Assembly (NCBI RefSeq): GCF_000152625.1
Contig: NZ_CH724156.1
Coordinates: 2,196,687 to 2,260,686, forward strand
Reading direction: 5' to 3'
DNA length: 64,000 nucleotides
Origin: Roseovarius nubinhibens ISM
Lineage (GTDB): Bacteria; Pseudomonadota; Alphaproteobacteria; Rhodobacterales; Rhodobacteraceae
Below, one piece after another: positions 1 to 7,948 of the stretch. How positions within the stretch are numbered: position 1 is the first letter of the stretch; each line of letters begins with the position of its first letter. The position numbers and the translations under genes were made by a program. The notes beneath the pieces were generated by a model. The model saw only the letters and a list, made by a program, of their open reading frames with translations. It made no database searches and had not been told where the DNA came from.

Positions 1-1
1 C

Positions 2-94
2 TGCCATCTGGCGCGGGGCGAGAGCCTGCCCATCTCCTGCGGCGCGGCCCGGCGCTATGTGCAGCGATGGTTGCAAGAGGCGCAAACCCGCTAA
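2..94 (+). CDS. C-terminal end of an unidentified protein (cut by window start)
   Basis: An open frame runs from the window edge to TAA at 92-94 and encodes the last 30 residues of a protein, ending in RRYVQRWLQEAQTR. It lies upstream of rlmN on the same strand with the usual codon bias of the region. The tail is an amphipathic, arginine-rich helix with two cysteines. That is too little to name a family, and I do not recognise it. Confidence 0.5.
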   Translation, partial: CHLARGESLPISCGAARRYVQRWLQEAQTR

Positions 95-184
95 ACGCGG
101 CGCTTGACGGCGCTGCCACGGGTTTTCTTTCACCGCGATCTGCTATAGGTGGGGCAATCCTTTGTCTCAGCCCGAGGTATCGCC

Positions 185-1372
185 ATGTCCACGGACGCGC
201 CCATCACCCAGGATGTCATGACCATTCCGCGCAAGCTGCCGGAGGGGCCGGTCAACCTTGTGGGCCTCACCCGCGACAAGATGCGCGATGTGCTCATCGC
301 CCATGGCACCCCGGAAAAACAGGCCAAGATGCGGGTCTCGCAAATCTGGCAATGGATCTACCAATGGGGCGTGCGCGATTTCGACGCGATGACCAACCTC
401 GCCAAGGCCTACCGCGCCGAGCTGGCCGAGAAGTTTGTCATCGAGATCCCCGAGGTCGTGTCGAAACAGGTGAGCTCGGACGGCACCCGCAAATATCTGG
501 TGCGAATCGCCGGCGGTCACGAGGTCGAGGTGGTCTATATCCCCGAGGAAGATCGCGGCACGCTTTGCGTGAGCTCGCAGGTCGGCTGTACCCTCACCTG
601 TTCCTTCTGCCACACCGGCACCCAGAAACTGGTGCGCAACCTGACCGCAGGCGAAATCATCGGTCAGGTGATGATGGCGCGCGATGACCTTGGCGAATGG
701 CCCGAACAGGGCGCGCCCAAGGATGAAACCCGCCTACTGTCGAACATCGTGCTGATGGGCATGGGCGAGCCGCTCTATAATTTCGACAATGTGCGCGACG
801 CGATGAAGATCGCCATGGACGCCGAGGGTATTCAGCTCTCGCGCCGCCGCATCACCCTCTCGACCTCTGGCGTCGTGCCGGAGATTGCCCGCACCGCGCA
901 GGAAATCGGCTGTCAGCTGGCGATCTCCTTCCACGCCACCACCGACGAGACCCGCAACAAGCTGGTGCCGATCAACAAGCGCTGGAATATCGAGGAATTG
1001 CTGCAGGCCCTGGCGAGCTATCCCAAGGTCTCGAACTCGGAACGGATCACCTTTGAATATGTGATGCTCGACGGGGTCAACGACACCGATGACGATGCCC
1101 GCCGCCTTATCCAGATGATCAAGGATCACGCCATTCCGGCCAAGATCAACCTGATCCCCTTCAACGAATGGCCCGGCGCGCCCTACAAACGCTCGTCCAA
1201 CAACCGCATCCGCGCCTTTGCCGATATCATCTACAAGGCGGGCTATGCCTCGCCGATCCGCACCCCGCGCGGCGAAGATATCATGGCGGCCTGCGGTCAG
1301 CTCAAATCCGCCACCGAACGCGCCCGCAAATCGCGCCGCGAGATCGAGGCCGAAACGCGCGGCGCGCCCTAA
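185..1372 (+). CDS. rlmN: Dual-specificity 23S rRNA/tRNA adenine-C2 methyltransferase RlmN
   Basis: RlmN is a radical-SAM enzyme that methylates C2 of A2503 in 23S rRNA and of A37 in some tRNAs, in the cytoplasm. The 395-aa product has the radical-SAM triad C135-x3-C139-x2-C142 (CTLTCSFC) for the 4Fe-4S cluster. It also has the C-terminal catalytic cysteine in a MAACGQL context near residue 370, used in the methyl-transfer intermediate. I start at ATG 185 (MSTDAPITQ) because family members begin with this stretch. An in-frame upstream ATG at 149 would add 12 residues unlike the family. The gene stands alone between a partial gene and a small conserved gene. Confidence 0.95.
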   Translation: MSTDAPITQDVMTIPRKLPEGPVNLVGLTRDKMRDVLIAHGTPEKQAKMRVSQIWQWIYQWGVRDFDAMTNLAKAYRAELAEKFVIEIPEVVSKQVSSDGTRKYLVRIAGGHEVEVVYIPEEDRGTLCVSSQVGCTLTCSFCHTGTQKLVRNLTAGEIIGQVMMARDDLGEWPEQGAPKDETRLLSNIVLMGMGEPLYNFDNVRDAMKIAMDAEGIQLSRRRITLSTSGVVPEIARTAQEIGCQLAISFHATTDETRNKLVPINKRWNIEELLQALASYPKVSNSERITFEYVMLDGVNDTDDDARRLIQMIKDHAIPAKINLIPFNEWPGAPYKRSSNNRIRAFADIIYKAGYASPIRTPRGEDIMAACGQLKSATERARKSRREIEAETRGAP

Positions 1373-1422
1373 GCGCCCCGCGCTTTCCTTACATGGCTGT
1401 CTCGGCCCCGGGTCAGGGGCGC

Positions 1423-1451
1423 GTGGCCCTTTGCCATTAAGGCAGAGGGGC
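1423..1451 (+). terminator. Imperfect hairpin after rlmN
   Basis: GGCCCTTTGCC, loop ATTAA and GGCAGAGGGGCC form a stem with one bulge about 50 nt after the rlmN stop. No clear T-tract follows, so a terminator role is only plausible. Confidence 0.35.
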
Positions 1452-1551
1452 CGCGAAATGATCCCTTTGCCGCCACAATCCGACTGAAATCTTGCCACGC
1501 ACCGGGGATAATCCGGTGTCATTCAATGGGATTAAACAAGGGCAAGAAACA

Positions 1552-1752
1552 ATGCTGACCCAGAACAACGAGCAGTCGAAAGTCATGGAAATCGTGATGC
1601 GCGAGCGTCGCATGGCGATCTCGGATCGTGAATGGCACCACCGCCTGCGCGGCTATGGCTATGCCATCCGCGACACCGATGAGGGCCGCATTGTCGCGTC
1701 GCTTCTCAAGGGGCAGGACATCTGCGGGCTCCCGGCACATCTGCTGCACTGA
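1552..1752 (+). CDS. Small conserved hypothetical protein (66 aa)
   Basis: A 66-aa basic, soluble product with no signal peptide or membrane segment. Its core reads REWHHRLRGYGYAIRDT followed by ICGLPAHLL. Similar short proteins of this length and pattern are, to my knowledge, common in Rhodobacterales and have no assigned function. I chose ATG 1552 over an upstream in-frame ATG at 1492 because the conserved part begins just after it and an AGGG sits about a dozen bases upstream. The protein could be a small nucleic-acid-binding or regulatory factor, but nothing in the sequence proves this. Confidence 0.7.
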   Translation: MLTQNNEQSKVMEIVMRERRMAISDREWHHRLRGYGYAIRDTDEGRIVASLLKGQDICGLPAHLLH

Positions 1753-1791
1753 ATGGCCGCAGCCTTGCGCCGGGACCGGGGCGTTTAGCCC

Positions 1792-2616
1792 CTAGCAGGT
1801 CTCGTCATTATACCAACCGTCGATGATGCCGACGGCCTCGTCCGCCGTCTCGACAAAGCGGAACAGCTCGAGATCCTCGGCCGAAATCGTGCCCGCCTCC
1901 GACAGCGCCTCCCAGTTGATGATGGAGCGCCAAAACTTCTCGCCAAAGAGCAGGAAGGGCACCGGTGTCATCCGCGCCGTCTGAATGAGGGTGAGCGCCT
2001 CGAACAGTTCGTCCAGCGTGCCAAAGCCGCCGGGAAACACACAGATCGCCTTGGCCCGCATCAGGAAATGCATCTTGCGGATGGCGAAATAGTGAAAGTT
2101 GAAACACAGGCCCGGCGTCACATATTCGTTCGGCGCCTGTTCAAAGGGCAACACGATGTTGAGCCCGATGGAATTGCCGCCCGCATCGGCCGCCCCACGG
2201 TTGCCGGCCTCCATCACACCCGGACCGCCCCCCGTCGCCACGACGAATTCCTGACCATAGCTCTGCATGGATTTTTCCGTCATCATCCGGGCGAATTTGC
2301 GCGCCTCGTCATAGTAATGCGACAGCTCGGCCAGCGTCTTGGTACGGGCGGTTTCCTTGTGCTCGGGATCGGGAATGCGCGCCCCACCAAACAGCACCAC
2401 GGTGCTCTTGATGCCGCGCTCGTTCTGGATCATCTCGGGCTTGAGCAGCTCCAGCTGAAGCCGCACCGGGCGCAGCTCGTCCCGGCACATGAAATCGGGA
2501 TCGTTGAAGGCCAGCCGATAGGCTGGGGCGCGGGTTTGCGGCGTGTCGGGCACCTGTTCGGCGGTGCTCCGGTCGGAATGGGCATCGCGAAACTGGCTGT
2601 TGCGCTCGTCTTTCAT
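1792..2616 (-). CDS. LOG-family (TIGR00730) Rossmann-fold phosphoribohydrolase
   Basis: The 274-aa protein carries both signatures of the LOG / 'lysine decarboxylase-like' family: GGGPGVMEA at residues 129-137 and PGGFGTLDE at 195-203. Characterised members cleave cytokinin riboside 5'-monophosphate or related nucleoside monophosphates to the free base and ribose 5-phosphate; the bacterial substrate is often unknown. A hydrophilic N-terminal extension of about 60 residues precedes the Rossmann core, as in the longer bacterial subfamily. The gene is divergent from the threonine dehydratase-like gene; the 81-bp gap contains a perfect 10-bp palindrome ACCTATAGGT at 2651-2660. The annotation as a lysine decarboxylase, common in databases, should not be used. 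Confidence 0.88.
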   Translation of the reverse strand: MKDERNSQFRDAHSDRSTAEQVPDTPQTRAPAYRLAFNDPDFMCRDELRPVRLQLELLKPEMIQNERGIKSTVVLFGGARIPDPEHKETARTKTLAELSHYYDEARKFARMMTEKSMQSYGQEFVVATGGGPGVMEAGNRGAADAGGNSIGLNIVLPFEQAPNEYVTPGLCFNFHYFAIRKMHFLMRAKAICVFPGGFGTLDELFEALTLIQTARMTPVPFLLFGEKFWRSIINWEALSEAGTISAEDLELFRFVETADEAVGIIDGWYNDETC

Positions 2617-2697
2617 CTACTCGCATCCTTCACTAGGAGTTTGGGTCCAGACCTATAGGTTTCCCGAGGACTTGGGAAGATAAAGCGAGGCAAAGAC

Positions 2698-3618
2698 ATG
2701 GATTGGAAAACGGATATCGCGGCGGCCCTGACCCGGATCGCCCCCCATGTGCGGCGCACCCCGGTGATCGAGGTGACGGGGCTCTGGGACGGCGGCCCCA
2801 TCGCGCTCAAGCTCGAACAGATGCAGCACACCGGCAGCTTCAAGGCGCGCGGCGCGATCAACACGCTCCTGTCGCAGGATGTGCCACAGGCCGGGCTCGT
2901 CGCGGCCTCGGGCGGCAATCACGGCGCGGCGGTGGCTTGGGCCGCCTCGCGTCTCGGCCATCGCGCGGCGATCTTCGTTCCCGAAATGGCCGGCCCCGCC
3001 AAGATCGGGCTGATCGAGCGGCTCGGCGCCGATCTCCATGTGGTGCCCGGCGCCTATGCCAATGCGCTCGACGCGGCCCGCGCCCATGAGGCCGAGACCG
3101 GCGCGATGCAGATCCACGCCTATGACGCGCCCGCCACCGTGATGGGGCAGGGCACGCTCATGGCGGAATGGGAGGATCAGGGGCTCGATGCCGATACCGT
3201 GCTCATCGCGGTCGGCGGCGGCGGTCTCATCGGCGGCGCGATGGCCTGGCTCGACGGGCGGCGCAACATCGTGGCGGTGGAACCCGAAACCTCCTGCGCG
3301 CTCAATGCCGCACTGGCGGCGGGCGCGCCCTGCGATGTCGAGGTCTCTGGCGTGGCGGCCAATGCGCTTGGCGCGCGGCGCATCGGCGACATCTGTTTCG
3401 ACCTGGCGCAGTCGACCGGTGTCAGCTCGGTACTGGTCAGCGACGCCGCCATCACCGAGGCCCAGGTGCTGCTCTGGCGCGAGCTGCGGCAATGGGTCGA
3501 ACCGGCCGGGGCCACGGCGCTGGCGGCGCTTCTGTCGGGCGCCTACCGGCCCGCGCCCGGCGAACGTGTCGCGGTGCTCGTCTGCGGCGGCAATCCCGCG
3601 CCCGATCCCGCCGGTTAG
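2698..3618 (+). CDS. Threonine/serine dehydratase-like PLP enzyme
   Basis: A fold-type II PLP enzyme of 306 aa. The PLP lysine lies in GSFKARGA (K49), the substrate loop in SGGNHGA (71-76), and the phosphate-binding glycine loop in VGGGGLIGG near residue 172. The length fits catabolic threonine dehydratase or serine racemase-like enzymes and lacks the C-terminal ACT regulatory domain of biosynthetic IlvA. The likely reaction is deamination of L-threonine or L-serine to a 2-oxo acid. It precedes the cystathionine lyase-like gene by 55 nt on the same strand, so the two may be co-transcribed in amino-acid catabolism. The exact substrate cannot be told from sequence. Confidence 0.88.
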   Translation: MDWKTDIAAALTRIAPHVRRTPVIEVTGLWDGGPIALKLEQMQHTGSFKARGAINTLLSQDVPQAGLVAASGGNHGAAVAWAASRLGHRAAIFVPEMAGPAKIGLIERLGADLHVVPGAYANALDAARAHEAETGAMQIHAYDAPATVMGQGTLMAEWEDQGLDADTVLIAVGGGGLIGGAMAWLDGRRNIVAVEPETSCALNAALAAGAPCDVEVSGVAANALGARRIGDICFDLAQSTGVSSVLVSDAAITEAQVLLWRELRQWVEPAGATALAALLSGAYRPAPGERVAVLVCGGNPAPDPAG

Positions 3619-3673
3619 GGCTTGCGCATGGCGGCGGCAGGCGTACCTTGTCGCCAACCTCAGGAGACCCCCC

Positions 3674-4834
3674 ATGTCCGACCGTCGCAACCGTCCGCTC
3701 TCGCCCTCGACCAAGCTCGCCCAGGCCCTGCGCTATCTCGACCGCGAGACCGGCGCCATCGTGCCGCCGATCCAGCCCAGCGCCACCTATGCCCGCGACG
3801 AAGACTATGCTGTGCGGCGCAGCTACATGTACCGCCGCGATGGCAATCCGACCACCGAACAGGCCGAGGCGATCATCGCCGATCTCGAAGGGGCGGTGGA
3901 TTGCATGCTGTTTTCCTCCGGCATGTCGGCCTGCATGTCGGTGATCGACACGCTCAAACCCGGCGATCACGTGGTGGTGCCCGAGGTCATGTATCACGGC
4001 GTGCTGCAGCAGTTTCAGCGCTACGCCAAACTGCACCGCCTCGAGGTGAGCTATTACCGTCCCGGCGATCTCGACGCGCTGCGCGATGCCTGCCGCAAGG
4101 GCAAGACCCGGCTGGTCTGGGTCGAAAGCCCCAACAACCCCGATTGGGACGTGACCGACATCGCCGCCGCGGCCGAACTGGCGCATGCCGCCGGGGCCAA
4201 GCTTCTGACCGATTGCACCGGCACGCCGCCCTGCGCCACGCGGGCGCTCGAACTCGGCGCGGATTTCTCGTTCCACTCGGCCACGAAATATCTCAACGGC
4301 CATTCCGACGTGACCGCTGGGGCGCTCTCGGTGCGCAACATGGACGCCTGGTGGGAAGAGATCGAAGGCCACCGCAAGCTGCAAGGCACGGTGCTGCAGA
4401 GCTTTGACGCCTTCCTGCTCATCCGCGGCATGCGCACGCTCACCCTGCGCTATGAACGCGCGACGCTCAACGCGCTGCGCATCGCCACCCATTTCGAAGG
4501 CCACCCGCAGGTGCGCAAAGTGCTCTACCCCGGGCTCGAAAGCCACCCGGACCACGACATCGCCAAACGTCAGACCCATGGCATGTACGGCGGCATGATG
4601 TCGATCATCGTCAAGGGCGACGAACAGGCGGCCATTGATGTCGCCCGATTCTGTCAGCTCTTCTACCCCGCCACCTCGCTCGGCGGGGTCGAGAGCCTGA
4701 TCGAACATCGCAAGACCGTCTCGGGCGAGGGATTCAAGGTGCATCCCGCACTCCTGCGGCTGTCGATCGGGATCGAGGACGCCGATGATCTCATCGCCGA
4801 TCTCGAACAGGCGCTCGACCGCGCTCTGGGCTGA
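3674..4834 (+). CDS. metC: Cystathionine beta-lyase / Cys-Met metabolism PLP enzyme
   Basis: A 386-aa fold-type I transsulfuration enzyme. The PLP lysine is K205 in SFHSATKYLNGHSDV and a PLP phosphate-binding segment (SSGMSA) lies at 81-86. The closest role is cystathionine beta-lyase (cystathionine to homocysteine, pyruvate and ammonia), although gamma-lyase-type members are hard to separate by eye. I start at ATG 3674 because CAGGAGA at 3661-3667 is an ideal ribosome-binding site; the open frame extends far upstream only as an overlap with the previous gene. Its position directly upstream of the sulfonate genes is suggestive, but the AT-rich spacer after it holds an inverted repeat, so it is probably a separate unit. 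Confidence 0.85.
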   Translation: MSDRRNRPLSPSTKLAQALRYLDRETGAIVPPIQPSATYARDEDYAVRRSYMYRRDGNPTTEQAEAIIADLEGAVDCMLFSSGMSACMSVIDTLKPGDHVVVPEVMYHGVLQQFQRYAKLHRLEVSYYRPGDLDALRDACRKGKTRLVWVESPNNPDWDVTDIAAAAELAHAAGAKLLTDCTGTPPCATRALELGADFSFHSATKYLNGHSDVTAGALSVRNMDAWWEEIEGHRKLQGTVLQSFDAFLLIRGMRTLTLRYERATLNALRIATHFEGHPQVRKVLYPGLESHPDHDIAKRQTHGMYGGMMSIIVKGDEQAAIDVARFCQLFYPATSLGGVESLIEHRKTVSGEGFKVHPALLRLSIGIEDADDLIADLEQALDRALG

Positions 4835-4845
4835 TTTGGACGTTT

Positions 4846-4900
4846 CCAGTGTAAAAAATAAAATTATTGAGACGAAAAATCTCATTTATATTTTCACTGG
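4846..4900. repeat. Nested inverted repeats in the xsc leader
   Basis: CCAGTG (4846-4851) and CACTGG (4895-4900) enclose an inner stem TGAGA (4868-4872) / TCTCA (4880-4884). The segment is strikingly AT-rich compared with its surroundings. It may serve as terminator of the upstream gene, as part of the xsc promoter, or both. Confidence 0.55.
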
Positions 4901-4929
4901 CTCTATGCCATTCTTGAATCTGGCCCTAT
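4897..4929 (+). promoter_or_regulatory. Candidate MocR/TauR-type direct repeats upstream of xsc
   Basis: CTGGCTCTAT (4897-4906) and CTGGCCCTAT (4920-4929) are near-identical direct repeats with starts 23 bp apart. They resemble the CTGGACTTAA-type box described for TauR in Rhodobacter and the CTGGACTTAT found before the TauR-like gene at 22720. They lie 85-117 bp upstream of the xsc start. Binding is inferred only. Confidence 0.45.
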
Positions 4930-5013
4930 GGGCTGGGCGGGCTTGTCAGTAGGTTCGGCGCAGAATTTACAGGCGCGATGCTGTTTCGCGCCAGTCAGCC
5001 TGAGGACAAACCC

Positions 5014-6789
5014 ATGAAAATGACGACTGAAGAAGCCTTTGTGAAAACGCTGCAGATGCATGGCATCCAGCATGCGTTCGGGATCATCGGCTCGGCCATG
5101 ATGCCGATCTCCGACATTTTCGGCAAAGCCGGGATCACCTTCTGGGACTGCGCCCACGAAGGGTCCGGCGGCATGATGGCCGACGGCTACACCCGCGCCA
5201 CCGGCAAGATGTCGATGATGATCGCCCAGAACGGCCCCGGCATCACCAACTTCGTGACCGCCGTCAAAACCGCCTATTGGAACCACACGCCGCTGCTGCT
5301 GGTGACGCCGCAGGCCGCCAACAAGACCATGGGTCAGGGTGGCTTCCAGGAAGTCGAACAGATGGCCGCGTTCAAGGACATGGTCTGCTATCAGGAAGAG
5401 GTCCGCGACCCCACGCGCATGGCCGAAGTCCTGAACCGCGTGATCCTCAACGCCAAGCGTTACAGCGCCCCGGCACAGATCAACGTGCCGCGCGACTACT
5501 TCACCCAGGTGATCGACATCGAACTGCCGAAGATCGTCGACTTTGAACGTCCCTCGGGCGGCGAAGAGGCCCTCGACGAGGCGGCAAAACTGCTGTCGGA
5601 AGCGAAATTCCCGGTCATCCTCAACGGTGCCGGCGTGATCCTCGCAGGCGCCATCCCCGCCACCGCTGAACTGGCCGAGCGTCTCGACGCCCCGGTCTGC
5701 TGTGGCTATCAGCACAACGACGCCTTCCCCGGCTCGCACCCGCTGCACGCCGGTCCTCTCGGCTATAACGGCTCCAAGGCCGGTATGGAGCTGATCAGCA
5801 AGGCCGACGTCGTGCTGGCGCTGGGCACCCGTCTCAACCCGTTCTCGACCCTGCCGGGCTACGGCATCGACTACTGGCCCAAAGACGCGAAGATCATTCA
5901 GGTCGACGTCAAGCCCGAGCGCATCGGCCTGACCAAGCCGGTCGCCGTCGGCATCGTCGGCGACGCCAAGAAAGTCGCGAAAACCATCCTCGCCAAACTG
6001 TCGGACACCGCCGGTGACGCAGACCGCGAAGAGCGCAAGGCCACCATCGCCAAGACCAAATCGGCCTGGGCGCAAGAGCTGAGCTCGATGGACCACGAGC
6101 AGGACGATCCCGGCACCACCTGGAACGAACGTGCTCGCGGCGCGAAACCCGACTGGATGAGCCCCCGCATGGCCTGGCGTGCCATTCAGGCCGCGCTGCC
6201 GAAAGAGGCGATCATCTCCTCCGACATCGGCAACAACTGCGCCATCGGCAACGCCTACCCCTCCTTCGAGGAAGGCCGCAAATACCTGGCGCCGGGTCTC
6301 TTTGGCCCCTGTGGCTATGGTCTGCCCGCCGTTGTCGGCGCCAAGATCGGCTGCCCCGACACGCCGGTTGTGGGCTTCTCCGGTGACGGTGCCTTCGGCA
6401 TCGCGGTGAACGAACTGACCGCCATCGGCCGCGGTGAATGGCCCGCCGTGACCCATGTGGTCTTCCGCAACTACCAATGGGGTGCGGAAAAGCGGAACTC
6501 GACCCTGTGGTTCGATGACAACTTCGTCGGCACCGAGCTCGACGAACAGGTCTCCTACGCTGGCATCGCCAAGGCCTGTGGCCTGAAAGGCGTCGTCGCC
6601 CGCACCATGGACGAGCTCACCGATGCGCTGGATCAGGCGATCAAGGACCAGAAGGCCGGCACCACCACGCTGATCGAGGCCATGATCAACCAGGAGCTGG
6701 GCGAGCCCTTCCGCCGCGACGCGATGAAGAAACCCGTCGCCGTGGCCGGCATCGACCCCGCCGACATGCGCGAACAGCAGGTCGACTAA
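5014..6789 (+). CDS. xsc: Sulfoacetaldehyde acetyltransferase
   Basis: Xsc is a thiamine-diphosphate enzyme that converts sulfoacetaldehyde plus phosphate to acetyl phosphate and sulfite; it is the carbon-sulfur bond-cleaving step of taurine and other C2-sulfonate catabolism. The 591-aa length and the opening MKMTTEEAFVK, followed by HAFGIIGSAMMPISDIF, are typical of Xsc rather than acetolactate synthase. The ThDP-binding GDGAFG is near residue 457, followed by FRNYQWGAEKRN. Start ATG 5014 is preceded by TGAGGA; an upstream in-frame ATG at 4978 adds residues not seen in the family. Pta follows after 22 nt, matching the usual xsc-pta pairing. Confidence 0.95.
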   Translation: MKMTTEEAFVKTLQMHGIQHAFGIIGSAMMPISDIFGKAGITFWDCAHEGSGGMMADGYTRATGKMSMMIAQNGPGITNFVTAVKTAYWNHTPLLLVTPQAANKTMGQGGFQEVEQMAAFKDMVCYQEEVRDPTRMAEVLNRVILNAKRYSAPAQINVPRDYFTQVIDIELPKIVDFERPSGGEEALDEAAKLLSEAKFPVILNGAGVILAGAIPATAELAERLDAPVCCGYQHNDAFPGSHPLHAGPLGYNGSKAGMELISKADVVLALGTRLNPFSTLPGYGIDYWPKDAKIIQVDVKPERIGLTKPVAVGIVGDAKKVAKTILAKLSDTAGDADREERKATIAKTKSAWAQELSSMDHEQDDPGTTWNERARGAKPDWMSPRMAWRAIQAALPKEAIISSDIGNNCAIGNAYPSFEEGRKYLAPGLFGPCGYGLPAVVGAKIGCPDTPVVGFSGDGAFGIAVNELTAIGRGEWPAVTHVVFRNYQWGAEKRNSTLWFDDNFVGTELDEQVSYAGIAKACGLKGVVARTMDELTDALDQAIKDQKAGTTTLIEAMINQELGEPFRRDAMKKPVAVAGIDPADMREQQVD

Positions 6790-6811
6790 GTCAAAGGGAG
6801 GAGGGCGGCGC

Positions 6812-7819
6812 ATGCCACAGTCACCGATCCGGTTGCTTCTGGCGGCGCCGCCAGCCAATCGCGCGACCATCGCGCTGAGCGAGGGCGAAGACCCCCGCAT
6901 CGTCGAAGGGGCGCTGGCGGCTCAGGCCGCCGGGGCCGCCGACATCATCCTTGTGGGTCAGGGCGACGCGGTCCGCGCCGAACTGACCCGACAGGGCGCA
7001 GAGGAGGGGCCCGGCATCGCCGTGCATGACCCCGAAACCTCTGATCTTACAGATAGTTTTGCCAAATCCTTTCACGCGCTGCGCCAGCATAAGGGCGTCG
7101 ACGAGGCCGCAGCCGCCCGCGCCGTTCGTGCGCCGCTGACCTATGCCGCGATGCTGGTCCGCGAAGGCCATGCCACCGGCACCGTGGGCGGCGCCGTCGC
7201 CACCACCTCGGATGTGGTGCGCACCGCGCTGCAGGTGATCGGCAAGGCCCCCGACGCCGCCATGGTGTCGAGCTTTTTCCTCATGTACCCGCCCGAGGGC
7301 ACCGAGACCGGCCGCACCATGCTCTATTCCGACTGCGGTCTGGTGATCGACCCCGCCGCCGACGAGCTGGCCGAGATCGCCGCCATGTCGGCCCGCTCTT
7401 GCCGCGCCCTGATGCGCGAAGAGCCCAAGATCGCCATGCTGTCCTTTTCCACCATGGGCAGCGCCAAACATGACCGGGTGACCAAGGTCACCGATGCGCT
7501 GGCCACGCTGCGCGCGCGCCACCCCGATCTCGAGGCCGATGGCGAGCTGCAGTTCGACGCGGCCTTCGTGCCCTCGGTGGGCACGGCCAAAGCCCCCGGC
7601 AGCGCCGTCGCCGGTCAGGCCAATGTCATGATCTTCCCCAATCTCGACGCGGGCAACATCGGCTACAAGCTGACCCAGCGGCTCGGCGGATATGCGGCCA
7701 TCGGCCCGATCCTGCAGGGGCTGGCCCATCCCGCCAACGACCTGTCGCGCGGCTGCGTGGCCGAGGACGTGACCCAGATGATCGCCGTCACCGTGCTGCA
7801 ATCCATGGCGGCCGGCTGA
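6812..7819 (+). CDS. pta: Phosphate acetyltransferase
   Basis: A 335-aa single-domain phosphotransacetylase, the short form found with xsc rather than the long E. coli type with an N-terminal regulatory domain. It converts acetyl phosphate, the product of Xsc, and CoA to acetyl-CoA. Family features include an N-terminal substrate segment (LSEGEDPRIVEGA), the central glycine-rich GTVGGAVATTSDV, and the C-terminal NIGYKLTQRLGGYAAIGPILQG block. AAAGGGAGGAGGG provides a strong ribosome-binding site before ATG 6812. The 22-nt gap after xsc implies co-transcription. The pathway link is firm from context. Confidence 0.93.
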   Translation: MPQSPIRLLLAAPPANRATIALSEGEDPRIVEGALAAQAAGAADIILVGQGDAVRAELTRQGAEEGPGIAVHDPETSDLTDSFAKSFHALRQHKGVDEAAAARAVRAPLTYAAMLVREGHATGTVGGAVATTSDVVRTALQVIGKAPDAAMVSSFFLMYPPEGTETGRTMLYSDCGLVIDPAADELAEIAAMSARSCRALMREEPKIAMLSFSTMGSAKHDRVTKVTDALATLRARHPDLEADGELQFDAAFVPSVGTAKAPGSAVAGQANVMIFPNLDAGNIGYKLTQRLGGYAAIGPILQGLAHPANDLSRGCVAEDVTQMIAVTVLQSMAAG

Positions 7820-7841
7820 CGGGAAAAGATACGGAATTTCG

Positions 7842-7871
7842 GGGTTTCGCAGACGATCATTCGTCAAACCC
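7842..7871 (+). other. Bulged hairpin between pta and soeA
   Basis: GGGTTT / AAACCC encloses GACGA-TCAT-TCGTC, with CGCA unpaired on the left arm. It lies 22 nt after pta and 78 nt before soeA. It could attenuate transcription or stabilise the upstream mRNA, giving different levels of Xsc-Pta and Soe. There is no T-tract. Confidence 0.4.
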
Positions 7872-7948
7872 GGCAAGAATTGGAAAAATGGTTCGCGAGG
7901 GCGGGATCTCTGCCCTAACGTGACCCGGCAACAGACAGGGAATTTCGG

